Shown here: positions 22,971-33,423 of the stretch, piece after piece | Layout: each line of letters opens with the position of its first letter | Numbering within the stretch: position 1 is the stretch's first letter | NCBI RefSeq assembly: GCF_902167145.1 | Contig: NC_050096.1 | Location: forward strand, 264,700,622 to 264,764,621 | Direction of reading: 5' to 3' | DNA from: Zea mays | Taxonomy: Eukaryota; Streptophyta; Magnoliopsida; Poales; Poaceae | Length of the DNA: 64,000 nt | Notes under the pieces: generated by a model | Seen by the model: the letters and a program-made list of their open reading frames with translations, nothing else | The model's database searches: none | What the model was told of the DNA's origin: nothing | Translations under genes and position numbers: made by a program

Positions 22971-22988
22971 CCCCTACCTGGCGCGCCA
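22971..22988 (-). other. Huck B primer-binding site
   Basis: On the minus strand TGGCGCGCCAGGTAGGGG begins 2 nt inside the 5' LTR boundary, where the tRNA primer site of a Gypsy element is expected. I do not assign the tRNA. Confidence 0.65.
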
Positions 22989-22990
22989 AC

Positions 22991-24667
22991 TGTCGGCGTT
23001 TCGAGACCGGGGGGTCCCTGAGCCGACGAGTGAGTGTGCCGCGTGCCCCAGCCCAGATGGGTCGAGCGCGTGGGCGAGCGCGAAGGGGGGAGAAGCGAGG
23101 TGGCCGGAGACGGGCGTGAGAGAGGTGGAGATCCCGCGGCCTTCGTGTTCGTCCCGCGCCCAGGTCGGGTGCACTTGTAGTAGGGGGGTTACAAGCGTCC
23201 ACGCGGGTGAGGGAAGCGAGCGGCCCCAAGAGAGCGCCTGTCCCGTCCTCGGTCCCGCGCGGCCAACCTCCTCTAAGAAGGCCATGGTCCTTCCTTTTAT
23301 AGGCGTAAGGAGAGGATCCAGGTGTACAATGGGGGTGTAGCGGAGTGCTACGTGTCTAGCGGAGAGAGAGCTAGCGCCCTAAGTACATGCCAATGTGGCA
23401 GCCGGAGAGATCTTGGCACCCTGCTGGCGTGATGTCGTGGCTGTCGGAGGAGCAACGGAGCCTGGCGGAGGGACAGCTGTCGGGGCGGTCGAGTCCTTGC
23501 TGACGTCCTCCTGCTTTCGTAAGAGAGCTGAGAGCCGCCGTCGTCACAGAGCTTGTGGGGCGCCATCATTGCCCATCTGGCGGAGCTAGCCAGATGGGAC
23601 GCCGGTCTTGTTCTCTGTGACCCGAGTCGGCTCGGGGTAGGATGATGATGGCGCTCCCTATTGACGTGGCGGGCCTGTGCCCTAGGTCGGGCGACGTGGG
23701 GGCTCCTCCGAAGCCGAGGTCGAGTCTGTCTTCTGTTGCCGAGGCCGAGCCCGAGCCCCTGGGTCGGGCGAGGCGGAGGTCGTTCGGCAGAGGCCAGAGC
23801 GGAGTCCGAGCCCTGGGGTCGGGCGAGGCGGAGTTCGTCGTCTTCCGGGGCTGAGCCCGAGTCCGAGCCCTGGGTCGGGCGGAGCGGAGTTCGCCGTCTT
23901 CCGGGTCTTAGCCCGAGTCCGAGCCCTGGGGTCGGGCGGAGCAGAGTTCACCGTCTTCCGGGTCTTAGCCCGAGTCCGAGCCCTGGGTCGGGCGGAGCGG
24001 AGTTCGCCGTCTTCCGGGTCTTAGCCCGAGTCCGAGCCCTGGGTCGGGCGGAGCGGAGTTCGCCGTCTTCCGGGTCTTAGCCCGAGTCCGAGCCCTGGGT
24101 CGGGCGGAGCGGAGTTCGCCGTCTTCCGGGTCTTAGCCCGAGTCCGAGCCCTGGGTCGGGCGGAGCGGAGCCTCCTATGGTGCCTTTGGCAAGGCCTGAC
24201 TGCCTGTCAGACTCACTCTGTCGAGTGGCACTGTAGTTGGAGTGGCACAGGCGGCGCTGTCCTCCTGTCAGACCTGTCAGTGGAGCGGCGAAGTGACGGC
24301 GGTCACTTCGGCTCTGTCGGGGGGCGCGCGTCAGGATAGAGGTGTCAGGCCGCCTTCGCGTTAAATGCTCCTGCAACTCGGTCAGTCGGTGCGGCGATTT
24401 AGTCAGGGTTGCTTCTTAACGAAGCCAAGGCCTCGGGCGAGCCGGAGATGTGTCCGCCGTTAATGGGGGGCCTCGGGCGAGACGGAAGTCCCTCGAGGTC
24501 GGCTGCCCTTGTCCGAGGCTAGGCTCGGGCGAAGCGTGATCGAGTCACTCGTATGGACTGATCCCTGACTTAATCGCACCCAACAGGCCTTTGCAGCTTT
24601 ATGCTGATGGGGGTTACCAGCTGAGAATTAGGCGCATTGAGGGTACCCCTAATTATGGTCCCCGACA
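22991..24667 (-). mobile_element. Huck B 5' LTR (1677 bp)
   Basis: This LTR is near-identical to 10874-12607 apart from six rather than seven 57-bp repeats (about 23840-24170) and scattered substitutions. That implies a fairly recent insertion. Confidence 0.92.
23295..23301 (-). promoter_or_regulatory. TATA box of Huck B 5' LTR
   Basis: TATAAAA is read on the minus strand within CCTATAAAAGG, upstream of gag. It is conserved in all three Huck LTRs of the window. Confidence 0.6.
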
Positions 24668-25987
24668 CTATTGATATGATAAGCAGGGGAAAATCGATGC
24701 CAAGATGATGGATATCATGTTGATGAATTGAAACTGATTTCTTGGTAATATAACATTTTTTTGCCAATTATTTTTTATTCAACCTCTTCCAAACGTTCGC
24801 AAAAAGTTTGACTCCACTAATGCACAAAACTCTTTGCACTAACCAGATCCAAATACGAACCATTAAATTACCAGGACTTCTACACCATGATCTTGGAGAA
24901 AGGCAAAGAGATCTTATGTGCAGCAACTATCAATTAATCTTTTGATCATTATCTCTCTTATGGACAAAATCACATGTCTTTTACCATTTTCTAAAGATTG
25001 GCACAAATCCACCCATCCCCAAAATGTATTTGCATGCTCAAACTTTACAGTTGATTGTAACTTTCCATGATTTTTCAAACTAAATCTTATATTAGTTATT
25101 TTATTTATTCAAGTAGATATTTCTATCTATGTAAAAATAATAATTGACTCAAATAAATAAATTAAAAATTGTTCTATTGAACTCCCGAATTGAATTTTGA
25201 GGTGTTACATTTTCTTCACGGATCTAGCCGTGTCCTTATGGCCGTGGAGGTTTTTGGGCACACACAAACTATCAGCGCCCGATACTGAGTAAATATTTTA
25301 TAAATGTACTGAATTGAATTCTTATTTCATGTCCTTCAATGATATATGTCAGAGGATTATTTAGACTATCTCTAGGAGCGTTATTTATCCCACTTCTTAT
25401 TTTAAACTTCACTATGTAAACTATACAATATATAGTGTAAAACAATATTTTCTAAGACCATATACACAATCTGCTGACCATATATAACCTTATAGAGGAC
25501 ATTACCTTTTTTATTTTCTATACAAGGTTAAAATACACTCGGACTATTTACTTTCAATTATCCATTTAAAAAAGAGTAATATAGTCGCTTGATTCTAAAC
25601 TCAAGCTCTAGACTTTTTTTTGTTGTGTAGTCTTGGTTGAGGGGGCTTCGTATTCTACGAACGAGCTAAGTGATCGCATAGGTTTTGTCCTTCGAACATC
25701 GACGAAGAGTATCAAATAACTTTGTCCATTGTATTTGATTTTCGTGGTCTTGATAAGTGGTCCTTTTATCTTTACTATTCCTTTGGCTTTACGATACAAA
25801 CGACGTGATTTATGTAAATAGATATAACAAAGAAAAACTATGGAGCATTAGGGACTTTATTTATCCAAAGTCGAATCCCTAAGCGCAGTGATAGAATATT
25901 TGGTTTGAAGAATGATCTTATGCCAATTGAGACTGCATTATGTCTAGCGCTTAAACTTATGGAGAACGACTGAATTAAAGTGATATA
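24668..25987. other. Anonymous AT-rich DNA, end of unit 1
   Basis: This is collinear with 34076-35394 and 52778-54095. No protein is recognised in it. A short hairpin (CACGG-ATCTAG-CCGTG) lies near 25218-25233. Confidence 0.6.
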
Positions 25988-26015
25988 CTACTATAATACC
26001 CGTGCGTTGCGACAA
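25988..26015 (-). mobile_element. Helitron-like 3' terminus, minus orientation (unit 2 start)
   Basis: Read on the minus strand, TTGTCGCAACGCACGGGTAT, a four-base spacer and GTAG fit the maize Helitron 3' consensus YCGTNRYAAHGCACGKRYAH-NNNN-CTAG. There is one mismatch in the hairpin part and a G for C in CTAG. The + strand base before it is A, as expected. The same sequence begins block D in units 2 and 3 (35395, 54096). No matching 5' end was located, so the element's extent is unknown. Confidence 0.4.
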
Positions 26016-26611
26016 CACACAAATTATTCGATATTTTTTTATGAACCACCAATATACTAAGTTTGCTTCTGAATTCCTTAATTTATAAAAATAATAACAT
26101 GTAATTGGGATTGTTTTTGCTTCAAACCTGCGTTATTAACATTTGGTGATTTGGTTAACTATAAAACTTAATTTATAGCAGATAAATACACAGTGTTAAA
26201 ATCAACCCAACAAACTATAGAATGATAATAACGGAAACTAGAAATGAAAATAATCTATTGTTTTTCTTTATTCACCACGTGCACATCTTTACAACGAATA
26301 AATACAACAAAGCCTATTACAAGCGCGAGAAACACCCCAACGGCCCATACGAGCCACCTCAAGACAAAAGAGTTGAGCCCCAGCTCAGAAGCTCGTGTGC
26401 CCACTACCGTTCCGACTGTTTACTTCCTTGCTCACCTTTGGAACTGGAGCGGTGTGGCACGACTTCTGCGTGGGTGGGACAATGCGGACATACATGTCTT
26501 GGTGAGCCACCCTGCCCCTCGCCCCCTCCTACACATAGCCATTGTGGCTGTCCGCTACAACATATCGCGTCGACTCGAGGGCAACACCGCACCTCACAAC
26601 CCTGTTCCACT
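26016..26611 (-). other. Block D of unit 2, unidentified
   Basis: The left half is AT-rich. The right half is moderately GC-rich and highly conserved between units. A minus-strand frame near 26270-26410 ends in a hydrophobic run (GLVWAVGVFLALVMGFVVF) followed by a stop in this block's sister copies. It could be a transmembrane tail or chance. It lies just 3' of the F-box relic on that strand, so it may be the remains of that gene's 3' part, but no PP2 domain is visible. Confidence 0.4.
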
Positions 26612-26943
26612 CCAGACTGAGTGGGTACCATGACCTCGCCCAACAGCGTCATTCCTCTAGGGCGACCCCTGCATTAGCAGCAAGCAGATACATAGCCTAA
26701 AATGTAGCGATCTTCCTTGCCACTAATTTGAGTCACCCCTAAGACAGAGCACACAATTTTCCAAAAGAAAAAACAAGTGACTTATTTCAATTGAAAGATA
26801 ATATTGTAGTAAGTACTGAGCCGGTTCTTTCCTAATCTCTAATTGAGCTCTAGAAAAATGTTCGAGGGGTCACAAATTAGGAAGGACTCGGTCATGGACA
26901 AAGAAAAGTTGATGAATTCAAAGAAGGAAGCAAAATATCTCAC

Positions 26944-27247
26944 CTTGCCGTCACCAAATAAAAGGCGCAAGCCTCACATAGTTCTCTGTCTTGACGACCC
27001 GCCGCCGCTTCTGCCTCACCGTGTCGCCGCTACCGACGAACTCCATCAGGTAACTGTAGTTCTCCGACAGCTTTGCTTCCCACACGAAGTCCGCCCCCGC
27101 CGCGTTGCAGAATGCGTGGTTGAGCTACGCAAGACTGCAGATCTCTGGCAGGTTGAGCCTGAGCAGCACCTGGACGACTCAGAGTTCCGGAAGGTCGGTC
27201 AGTCCCACAGTAGCAGGCCCGACAGCTGCCGTCGCGACTCCGTCCAT
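26944..27247 (-). pseudogene. F-box/PP2-A13-like exon 1 relic (unit 2, proximal)
   Basis: It reads MDGVATAAVGPATVGLTDLPEL, frame-broken VVQVLLRLNLPEIC, then a TAG where Gln is expected (SLA-stop-LNHAF). ADFVWEAKLPENYSYLMEF follows, up to the AAG|GTGAG donor at 26942-26943. The F-box core is better preserved here than in unit 1 (VWEAKLPENY intact). It is divergent to K2, about 0.9 kb between start codons. Confidence 0.72.
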
Positions 27248-28050
27248 CCCAAGCAGGACCGACACCCACGACCACATGCCCCCGCGCCGCACCATCGCGA
27301 GACCCAGTAGTAGCAAGCAGATACACGACTGGCCTCCTCCTTGCGCGCAAGGTGAGCCTATCTCTGTGCTGGTGGGCGCCAAGATGAATCTGCTCCTCTG
27401 GTCATGCCGCAGGATTTATAACAGGTTTATGGTTGATTTCGACGAGATAAGCTACAGCTGACGGCCCGCCAGAGAGGTGTGAGAGTTTGTTACCACGGGC
27501 TTGTATAGATTGGGATGCCGAGGGATGCAGGCGGGCAATGCGAGAAGCGGGTGGATGGGATATGAGAGCAGATGGATGGGGATACAACGTTCTTGGATCC
27601 GGGACAACAATATACTCCGGGTTGTTAAAAAAATGAGGGAGTTTTTTGCAAATAAAAAATAACGTGAGACGACCGTTGAAACTGTTGCTTTAATATTGTA
27701 AAGATTATATTATTTTATTTCTCAAATCAAACAAAAAACAAAATGAGGAATTAAAAGACGATATGGACTATTCTGTTTTTTTGAACCAAATGGCCCATCA
27801 AAGTGACATTGATATATTGTTATTATATATTCTATTTCACAAATAAAGTAAAAACAAAATGAGGACAGGAATTTAAAAGACGACGGACTATTCTATTTTT
27901 TTGAACCAAACGGTGAACAACATTTCTTAAACAAAAACTACTCTCAACATCATAATCCATCGGCTCGCTCGATTGACACGGGGTGCAACCGTGCAACTGC
28001 CTTGCTGTAATCTGGCTTTTAGACTTGTGCAGCACGCACCACGCAGTCGG

Positions 28051-28064
28051 CCAATGCTATATAA
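28051..28064 (+). promoter_or_regulatory. CCAAT and TATA box of kinase K2
   Basis: CCAAT is at 28051-28055 and TATATAA at 28058-28064, with spacing to the ATG (134 bp from the TATA) identical to K1. Confidence 0.7.
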
Positions 28065-28191
28065 TCTGCACCTGCACCCCCAATCTCTTGTCCGTCGTCA
28101 CCGTCACCACGTCTTCCATCTGATCTCCTCGCCTCGTCCCCAGCCTAGCCTAGGCAACGCAATCCGCCGTCGTCCAACTAATTCACTCGTG

Positions 28192-29259
28192 ATGCCTGCC
28201 TCCGTAGAGCCTGCCGCCACGGTAAAGACCGGCCTGAAGAGAAAGCGCATCGCCGTCGGGAGTTCGGAGCAGTACGAGTTCGAGGAGACCTGTCGCCTCG
28301 GCGCGGGTGCCTTCGGCGCCGTCTTCAAGGCGCGCCACCGTGCCACGGGCCAGATCGTCGCCGTGAAGTGCCACAGCGCAGCCGACGGCGACCTCACTAT
28401 GGTGTTCCGCGAGGCGCGCTTCCATGAGGAGGCGTGCTGCGGCGGTGCCAACCCATTCGCCGTCAGCTTCCACGGCGTTGTCCGCGACCCGGGCACCTGG
28501 AAGAGGTACCTCGTCATGGAGTGCATGGAGACCAGCCTCCACGATCTTCTCCATCAGCGCCCCCGCGGGAGCCCGCCGCTGCCCGAGGCCACCGTGCGTG
28601 CCGCCATGTGGCAACTACTTACGGGCACCAAGAAGATGCACGAAGCCTGCATCATCCACCGCGACATAAAGCTACAGAACATCCTTGTCGGCGAGGGTCA
28701 GAGCGTCGTCAAGATTTGTGACTTTGGGCTCGCCATGTCCACCGACGAGCGGCTCCCGTACGAGCCGGCCGGCACGCTCTGGTACCAGGCGCCCGAGATG
28801 CTGCTGGGAAAGCCCGACTACGACACCAAGGTCGACGTCTGGTCGCTCGGCTGTGTCATGGCGGAGCTCGTCAACAACGGCAGGCCTCTCTTCCAGGGAT
28901 CCCACGACGACGGGCAGCTCTGCGCGATCTTCGATGTGCTCGGCGTGCCTGACGACAGCACGTGGCAGTGGTTCTCGTCGACGCCATTCGCCACCGAGGT
29001 GATGCCGGAGCTGGACATGCAGCGGAACAACCACCTGCGCGATCTGTTCCCCGAGACGAAGCTGTCCACGGAAGGATTCCAAGTGCTCAGTGGCCTGCTT
29101 ACATGCAACCCAAACAGGAGGCTGACGGCAGCCGCCGCGCTCAACCACCCATGGTTCGCCAAGGTCGACGATCTGGAGCTACCAAAGAAGAAAGAGAAGC
29201 TTGAGTCCATGTTGCCCAAGGGACACAAACGACGGAGGTTGCGTGCTGTGTACGTGTGA
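28192..29259 (+). CDS. CDKF-like protein kinase K2, 355 aa
   Basis: The frame is intact and all catalytic motifs match K1 (K59, HRD 156-158, DFG 177-179, APE 200-202). Copy-specific changes: Ala to Thr at residue 9 in the N-terminal tail, and Pro to Gln at 259 (TWQWFSS), the latter in a loop conserved as WPWFS in the other copies. The C-terminus is KGHKRRRLRAVYV. Promoter and 3' flank match K3 and K4, so expression is likely to be similar; nothing here shows whether it is transcribed. Confidence 0.9.
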   Translation: MPASVEPAATVKTGLKRKRIAVGSSEQYEFEETCRLGAGAFGAVFKARHRATGQIVAVKCHSAADGDLTMVFREARFHEEACCGGANPFAVSFHGVVRDPGTWKRYLVMECMETSLHDLLHQRPRGSPPLPEATVRAAMWQLLTGTKKMHEACIIHRDIKLQNILVGEGQSVVKICDFGLAMSTDERLPYEPAGTLWYQAPEMLLGKPDYDTKVDVWSLGCVMAELVNNGRPLFQGSHDDGQLCAIFDVLGVPDDSTWQWFSSTPFATEVMPELDMQRNNHLRDLFPETKLSTEGFQVLSGLLTCNPNRRLTAAAALNHPWFAKVDDLELPKKKEKLESMLPKGHKRRRLRAVYV

Positions 29260-30110
29260 AGTGAAAAAAAATCGGGAACTATTAGGTACTAGAGTTAGTT
29301 TTGTTCCCAATATATATTTAGCAACTTGTTAATTAAACCTGAGTTTAGTGAGCATTTCTTTAGAGAACTAATGGTGACTACAGTGTTTTCCGGCCACTTG
29401 TGATTGTTCAAATTTTGAAACGTAATCTCTCATCAATATAATGAAGGTTTGAAAGACGATATGTTCATTTTTACCGATGGTATTGGTTAGAATACTACTT
29501 CACATGAGGATTTGTGAATTTATTAGGCTATTGTCACTTGTAGCTACAAAGCTATATATTAGTTCACACCAGTTATCACATCTCTACTATATTTAAGAAT
29601 GAGTTTATTAACCCAACGCTTGGCTTTTTGCAACTCATGTTTGTTTGCGTTATATAAAAGACAGATGTTGTAAATATATAAACCTACTAATAATTTCAAT
29701 AAAGATTTAATATAATGGTGTTTGAATAAATATTTCATTTAAGCAAGGCCTATCTATATGATTTATAGAAACCGTAGCATGCACATGTAACTAATTAGCA
29801 GTGTGACTTCTAAATTCCACTATACTTGTCATGTTTTAGCCGCATTATATTAATTTCAATCAACCATAGAACCTAAACGGCAAACTCGTTTGTTGGAGGA
29901 CACTAATATACCTTGTGACGAGGTACACAAATGTCATGTTATATATTGGATGAAAGGAACCTAAGGTGAATATGCTTGGTAGCAATTGTACACAAACATT
30001 CATGAATTGAGGATATTTGTGTGACATGACATATATCAATCCATTTTCAAATTTATAACTACAGTGGGAAAATATTCAATATTCAAATTGGGGAAAATAC
30101 AGACTCAGTG
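29260..30110 (+). other. K2 3' flank
   Basis: No gene is seen. This is AT-rich 3' UTR and spacer, the version shared by K2, K3 and K4 (AATCGGGAACTATTAGG after the stop). An AATAAAG at about 29698 is one possible polyadenylation signal among several. Confidence 0.65.
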
Positions 30111-30431
30111 GGTCCCTACGACCTCGCCCAACGGCATCGTTCCTCTAGGGCGACCCCTCCATTAGCAGCAAGCAGATACATGGCCCAAAATGTAGCGATC
30201 TTCCTTGCCACTAATTTGAGTCAGCCCTAAGACAGAGCGCACAATTTTCCAAAAGGAAAACAAGTGACTTATTTCAATTGAAAGATAATATTGTAGTAAG
30301 TACTCAACCGATTTTTTTTCTAATCTCTTATTGAGCTCTAGAAAAATGTTCCAGGGGTCACAAATTAGGAAGCACTCGGTCATGGACAAAGAAAAGACGA
30401 TGAATTCAAAGAAGGAAGCAAAATATCTCAC

Positions 30432-30744
30432 CTTGCCGTCACAAAATAAAAGGCGCAGGCCTCGCAAGCCTCGCATAGTTCCCTGTCTTGATGACCCGCT
30501 GCCGCTTCTGCCTCCTCGTGTCGCCGCTCCAGACGAACTCCATCAAGTAACTGTAGTTCTCCGGTAGCTTCGCTTCCCGCATGAAGTCAGCCCCAGCCGC
30601 GTTGCAGAACGCGTGGTTGAGCTACGTGAGACTACAGATCTCTGGCAGGTTAAGCCTGAGCAACACCTGGACGACGCAGAGTTCCAGAAGGTCGGTCAGT
30701 CCCACAGCAGCAGGCCCAACAGCTGCCGTCGCGACTCCATCCAT
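30432..30744 (-). pseudogene. F-box/PP2-A13-like exon 1 relic (unit 2, distal)
   Basis: Same relic as 7239-7542, with the TAG in the F-box and a short in-place duplication near 30460 (GCCTCGCA twice) absent from the proximal copies. Farther left the minus strand reads LGLTQISGKEDRYILGHVS (about 30165-30230), a weak match to the PP2 motif ALTITG-DDRRYW that may be exon 2. Confidence 0.66.
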
Positions 30745-31322
30745 CCTAAGCAGGACCGACGCTCACACCCACATGCCCCCGCACCGCCTCCATTCGCGAG
30801 ACCCAGTAGTAGCATGCAGATACACGGCTGGCCTCCTCCTTGCACGCAAGGTGAGCCTATCTCTGTGCTGCTGGGCGCCAAGATGAGTCTACTCCTTCGG
30901 TCACGCCTCGGGATTTATAGAAGGTTTATGGTTGATTTCGACGAGATAAGCTATAACTGACAGCTCACCCGAGAGGAGTGTGAGAGTTTGTTACCAGGGG
31001 CTTGTATAGATTGGGATGTCGAAGGATGCAGACGGGCAATGCAGAGAAGCGGGTGGATGGGATAGGAGTGCGGATGGATGGGGACACAACGTTCTTGGAT
31101 CCGGGACAACAATATATTGCGGGTTGTTAAAAAACGAGGGAGTTTTTTTGCAAATAAAAAATGACGCGGGACGACCGTTGAAACTGTTGCTTTAATATAT
31201 TAAAGATTATATTATTTTATTTCTCAAATCAAACAAAAAACGAAATGAGGAATTAAAAGACGATATGGACTATTCTGTTTTTTAACCAAACGACCCCTGG
31301 AAGTGACATTGATATTTTGTTA

Positions 31323-31996
31323 TCTCTACTACACCGTATGTACGTAGCGTGGGCGTCCACCACGGCTTCACCACGCCTCCACCCGGCATCGCAGCGGCGT
31401 GCCCTCAACGCTCAACGGCAAGCTCGCCCTCCCCCGTGGCAATCTCGACGCGCCCTTGGCAAGCGCTCCGCGGCAAGCTAGCCCTCCCCCACGGCAATCT
31501 CGGCGTCCCCTACGGCAATCTCCCTCCCCCGTAATGGCGCGCCAACGCAATGTCCGCTGCTCAGCCTGAACCCGCCCTCTCGCCATAGGATGGTGCCTCC
31601 GCGTCCCACACGCCGCCAGCTCCGCTCCGCTCCATTGTCGCTCCATGATGCCCCAAGGGCTCCTTCCCGTCGCCTCGCTGTCGCGACGAGATGACCCCGC
31701 CCCTACAAATACATGAGATGCTCGACCAATGGGGGATCAAGAGGACAATGAGGGCTCCCCACCGGCGTAGCCCGAACCCAAGCACTGGAGATCCGTCCGC
31801 TCCTCTCCTAACTGCGGAAGCGGAAGCGACGGCGATGGCGACCGCGTCGTCCTCTTCCTCATTCATCAACGAGTCGGTGGTGGAGGAGCATACCTAGGGC
31901 TCTCCCTCGCCGTGGCAATGGATGACTCCACATGCGAAGTGTGTCAGTGCCTGCTTTACTAGGTTTCGCTTCCCTATGTTGTGTTGTTGGTTTCAG
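31323..31996 (+). other. Helitron-like 5' end and ARF leader (unit 2)
   Basis: TCTCTACTACACCG begins at A31322|T31323, again exactly where similarity to the kinase promoter ends. The GC-rich leader with GGCAATCTC repeats and the intron acceptor (TTTCAG, ends 31996) are conserved. Confidence 0.5.
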
Positions 31997-32150
31997 GATC
32001 AATTCGTTTTTTGCTTATGATGGTGCACTGTGGTCTGCAGAGAAGAAGTGCCTCAAGTCGGAGCTATGGCATGCGTGCGTTGGCCCGCTCATCTGCCTCC
32101 CCACCGTCGGCACGTGCATCGTGTACTTCCCGTAGGGCCACAATGAGCAG
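31997..32150 (+). pseudogene. ARF exon relic (unit 2)
   Basis: It reads [19 protein letters not shown], then [16 protein letters not shown] and YFP-TAG-GHNEQ, with CAG|GTGAGT at the donor (GT at 32151). The oligo-T run is one shorter than in unit 1, so this copy is in frame up to the TAG at 32133-32135. N to K (CLKS) and A to V (ACVGP) are copy-specific. Confidence 0.78.
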
Positions 32151-32246
32151 GTGAGTCAAAGTCCTCGTGCCGTCTCCCTTAGCCTCGCTGCTACTACTTG
32201 GCACATTCAGTTCTGAAAACACCTAAGCAGTTCGATTTGATGCACT

Positions 32247-33418
32247 TGAAAGTCGCCTAGATGTGGGGTGGATAGGCGAAATATGAAAATATAAACTAAA
32301 GCACACACTACAAGCCGGAGTTAGCGTTAGAATTAAATCCGAGTCCGAAAGAGAGGGGAAAACAAATCAACCAAGAAATAAAGCGGATGAACACGGTGAT
32401 TTGTTTTACTGAGGTTCGGTTCTAAAGAACCTAGTCCCCATTGAGGTGGTCACAAAGACCGGGTCTCTTTCAATCCTTTCCCTCTCACAAACGGTCACTT
32501 AGACCGAGTGAGCTTTCTCCTTAATCAAACGGGTCACTTAGACCCCGCAAGGACCACCACACACTTGGTGTCTCTTGCTTTGATTACAAGTCACTTTGAG
32601 AACAAGAATGAGGAAGAAGAAAGCGATCCAAGAAACAAGAGCTCAAAGAACACGAACAAAACACTAGGTGTTTGGAGTGAATTTGGGACTTGGAGAGGCT
32701 TTGATTCTTTTGAATTGTGTCTAGGAGTGAATGCATTGGCTCTTGTATTGAATGTGAAGTGCTGGAAACTTGGATGCTTGGAGTGGTGGTGGTTGGGGGT
32801 ATTTATAGCCCTCAACCACCACATAGTCGTTGAGGATGGCTGCTGTCGATGGGCGCACCGGACAGTCCGGTGTGCCAGCCACGTCACCCAACCGTTAGGG
32901 TTCGGGAGCTGTCGACCGTTGGAGGCTTTATCTTCTAGTGGCACCGGACACTCCGGTGCCGCACCAGACAGGTACTGTTCACTGTCCGGTGCGCCTCTGA
33001 CGGGCGGCTCTGCTCTGTCGTGCACTGTTGCACACTGTTCCTCTGAATCTTCAGCTATTGCAGTCGACCGTTGCGCGAAGGAGTCGTTGCTCCGCTGGTG
33101 CACCGGACAGTCCGGTGAATAATAGCGTAGCACGCCCAGAGAAACCCAAAGGTGGAGGGTTGGACGTTGTACGGTCTTGGTGCACTGGACACTGTCCGGT
33201 GGCACACCGGACAGTCCGGTGCGCTAGACCAGGGCACTCTTGGTTTCTTTGCTCCTTTGTTTTTGAACCCTTTCTTTAATCTTTTATTGGTTTGTGTTGA
33301 ACCTTTATTCACCTGTTGGATATATGATCTAGAGCAAACTAGTTAGTCCAATATTTGTGTTGGACATTCAACCACCAAAATAATTTATAGGAAAAGGTTA
33401 AACCCTATTTCCCTTTCA
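32247..33418 (-). mobile_element. Solo Sirevirus-type LTR (unit 2)
   Basis: This is the 1172-bp ortholog of the LTR in unit 1, with the same GCACT duplication (32242-32246 and 33419-33423). It keeps one palindrome (ACACCGGACAGTCCGGTG, about 33203-33220) that unit 1 has lost. Confidence 0.9.
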
Positions 33419-33423
33419 GCACT

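Larger units (their letters stand above)
10874..24667 (-). mobile_element. Huck-like Gypsy (Tat-type) retrotransposon B, 13,794 bp
   Basis: The element is complete in structure: LTRs at 10874-12607 and 22991-24667, PBS, gag-pol on the minus strand and a long 3' region. The target duplication CTATT is at 10869-10873 and 24668-24672. The empty site is intact at about 34076-34080 in unit 2 and 52778-52782 in unit 3. That fixes both ends and shows insertion after unit duplication. Gag and pol lie in one continuous frame broken by four stops, so it cannot make its own proteins as it stands. Confidence 0.95.
3458..25987. repeat. Kinase array unit 1 (left-truncated, contains Huck B)
   Basis: First unit of the tandem array: F-box relic, kinase K1, second F-box relic, ARF relic, solo LTR and anonymous DNA. 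Its left end is replaced by Huck A. K1 to K2 start-to-start distance is 23,321 bp, or about 9.5 kb after removing Huck B and its TSD. That matches the K2-K3 and K3-K4 spacings of about 9.4 kb. Confidence 0.9.

Noticed and set aside
25985..26015. Plus-oriented Helitron 5' end (TATACTACTATAA)
   Set aside because: It lacks the initial TC, and the hairpin-like CCGTGCGTTGC fits a minus-oriented 3' end better.
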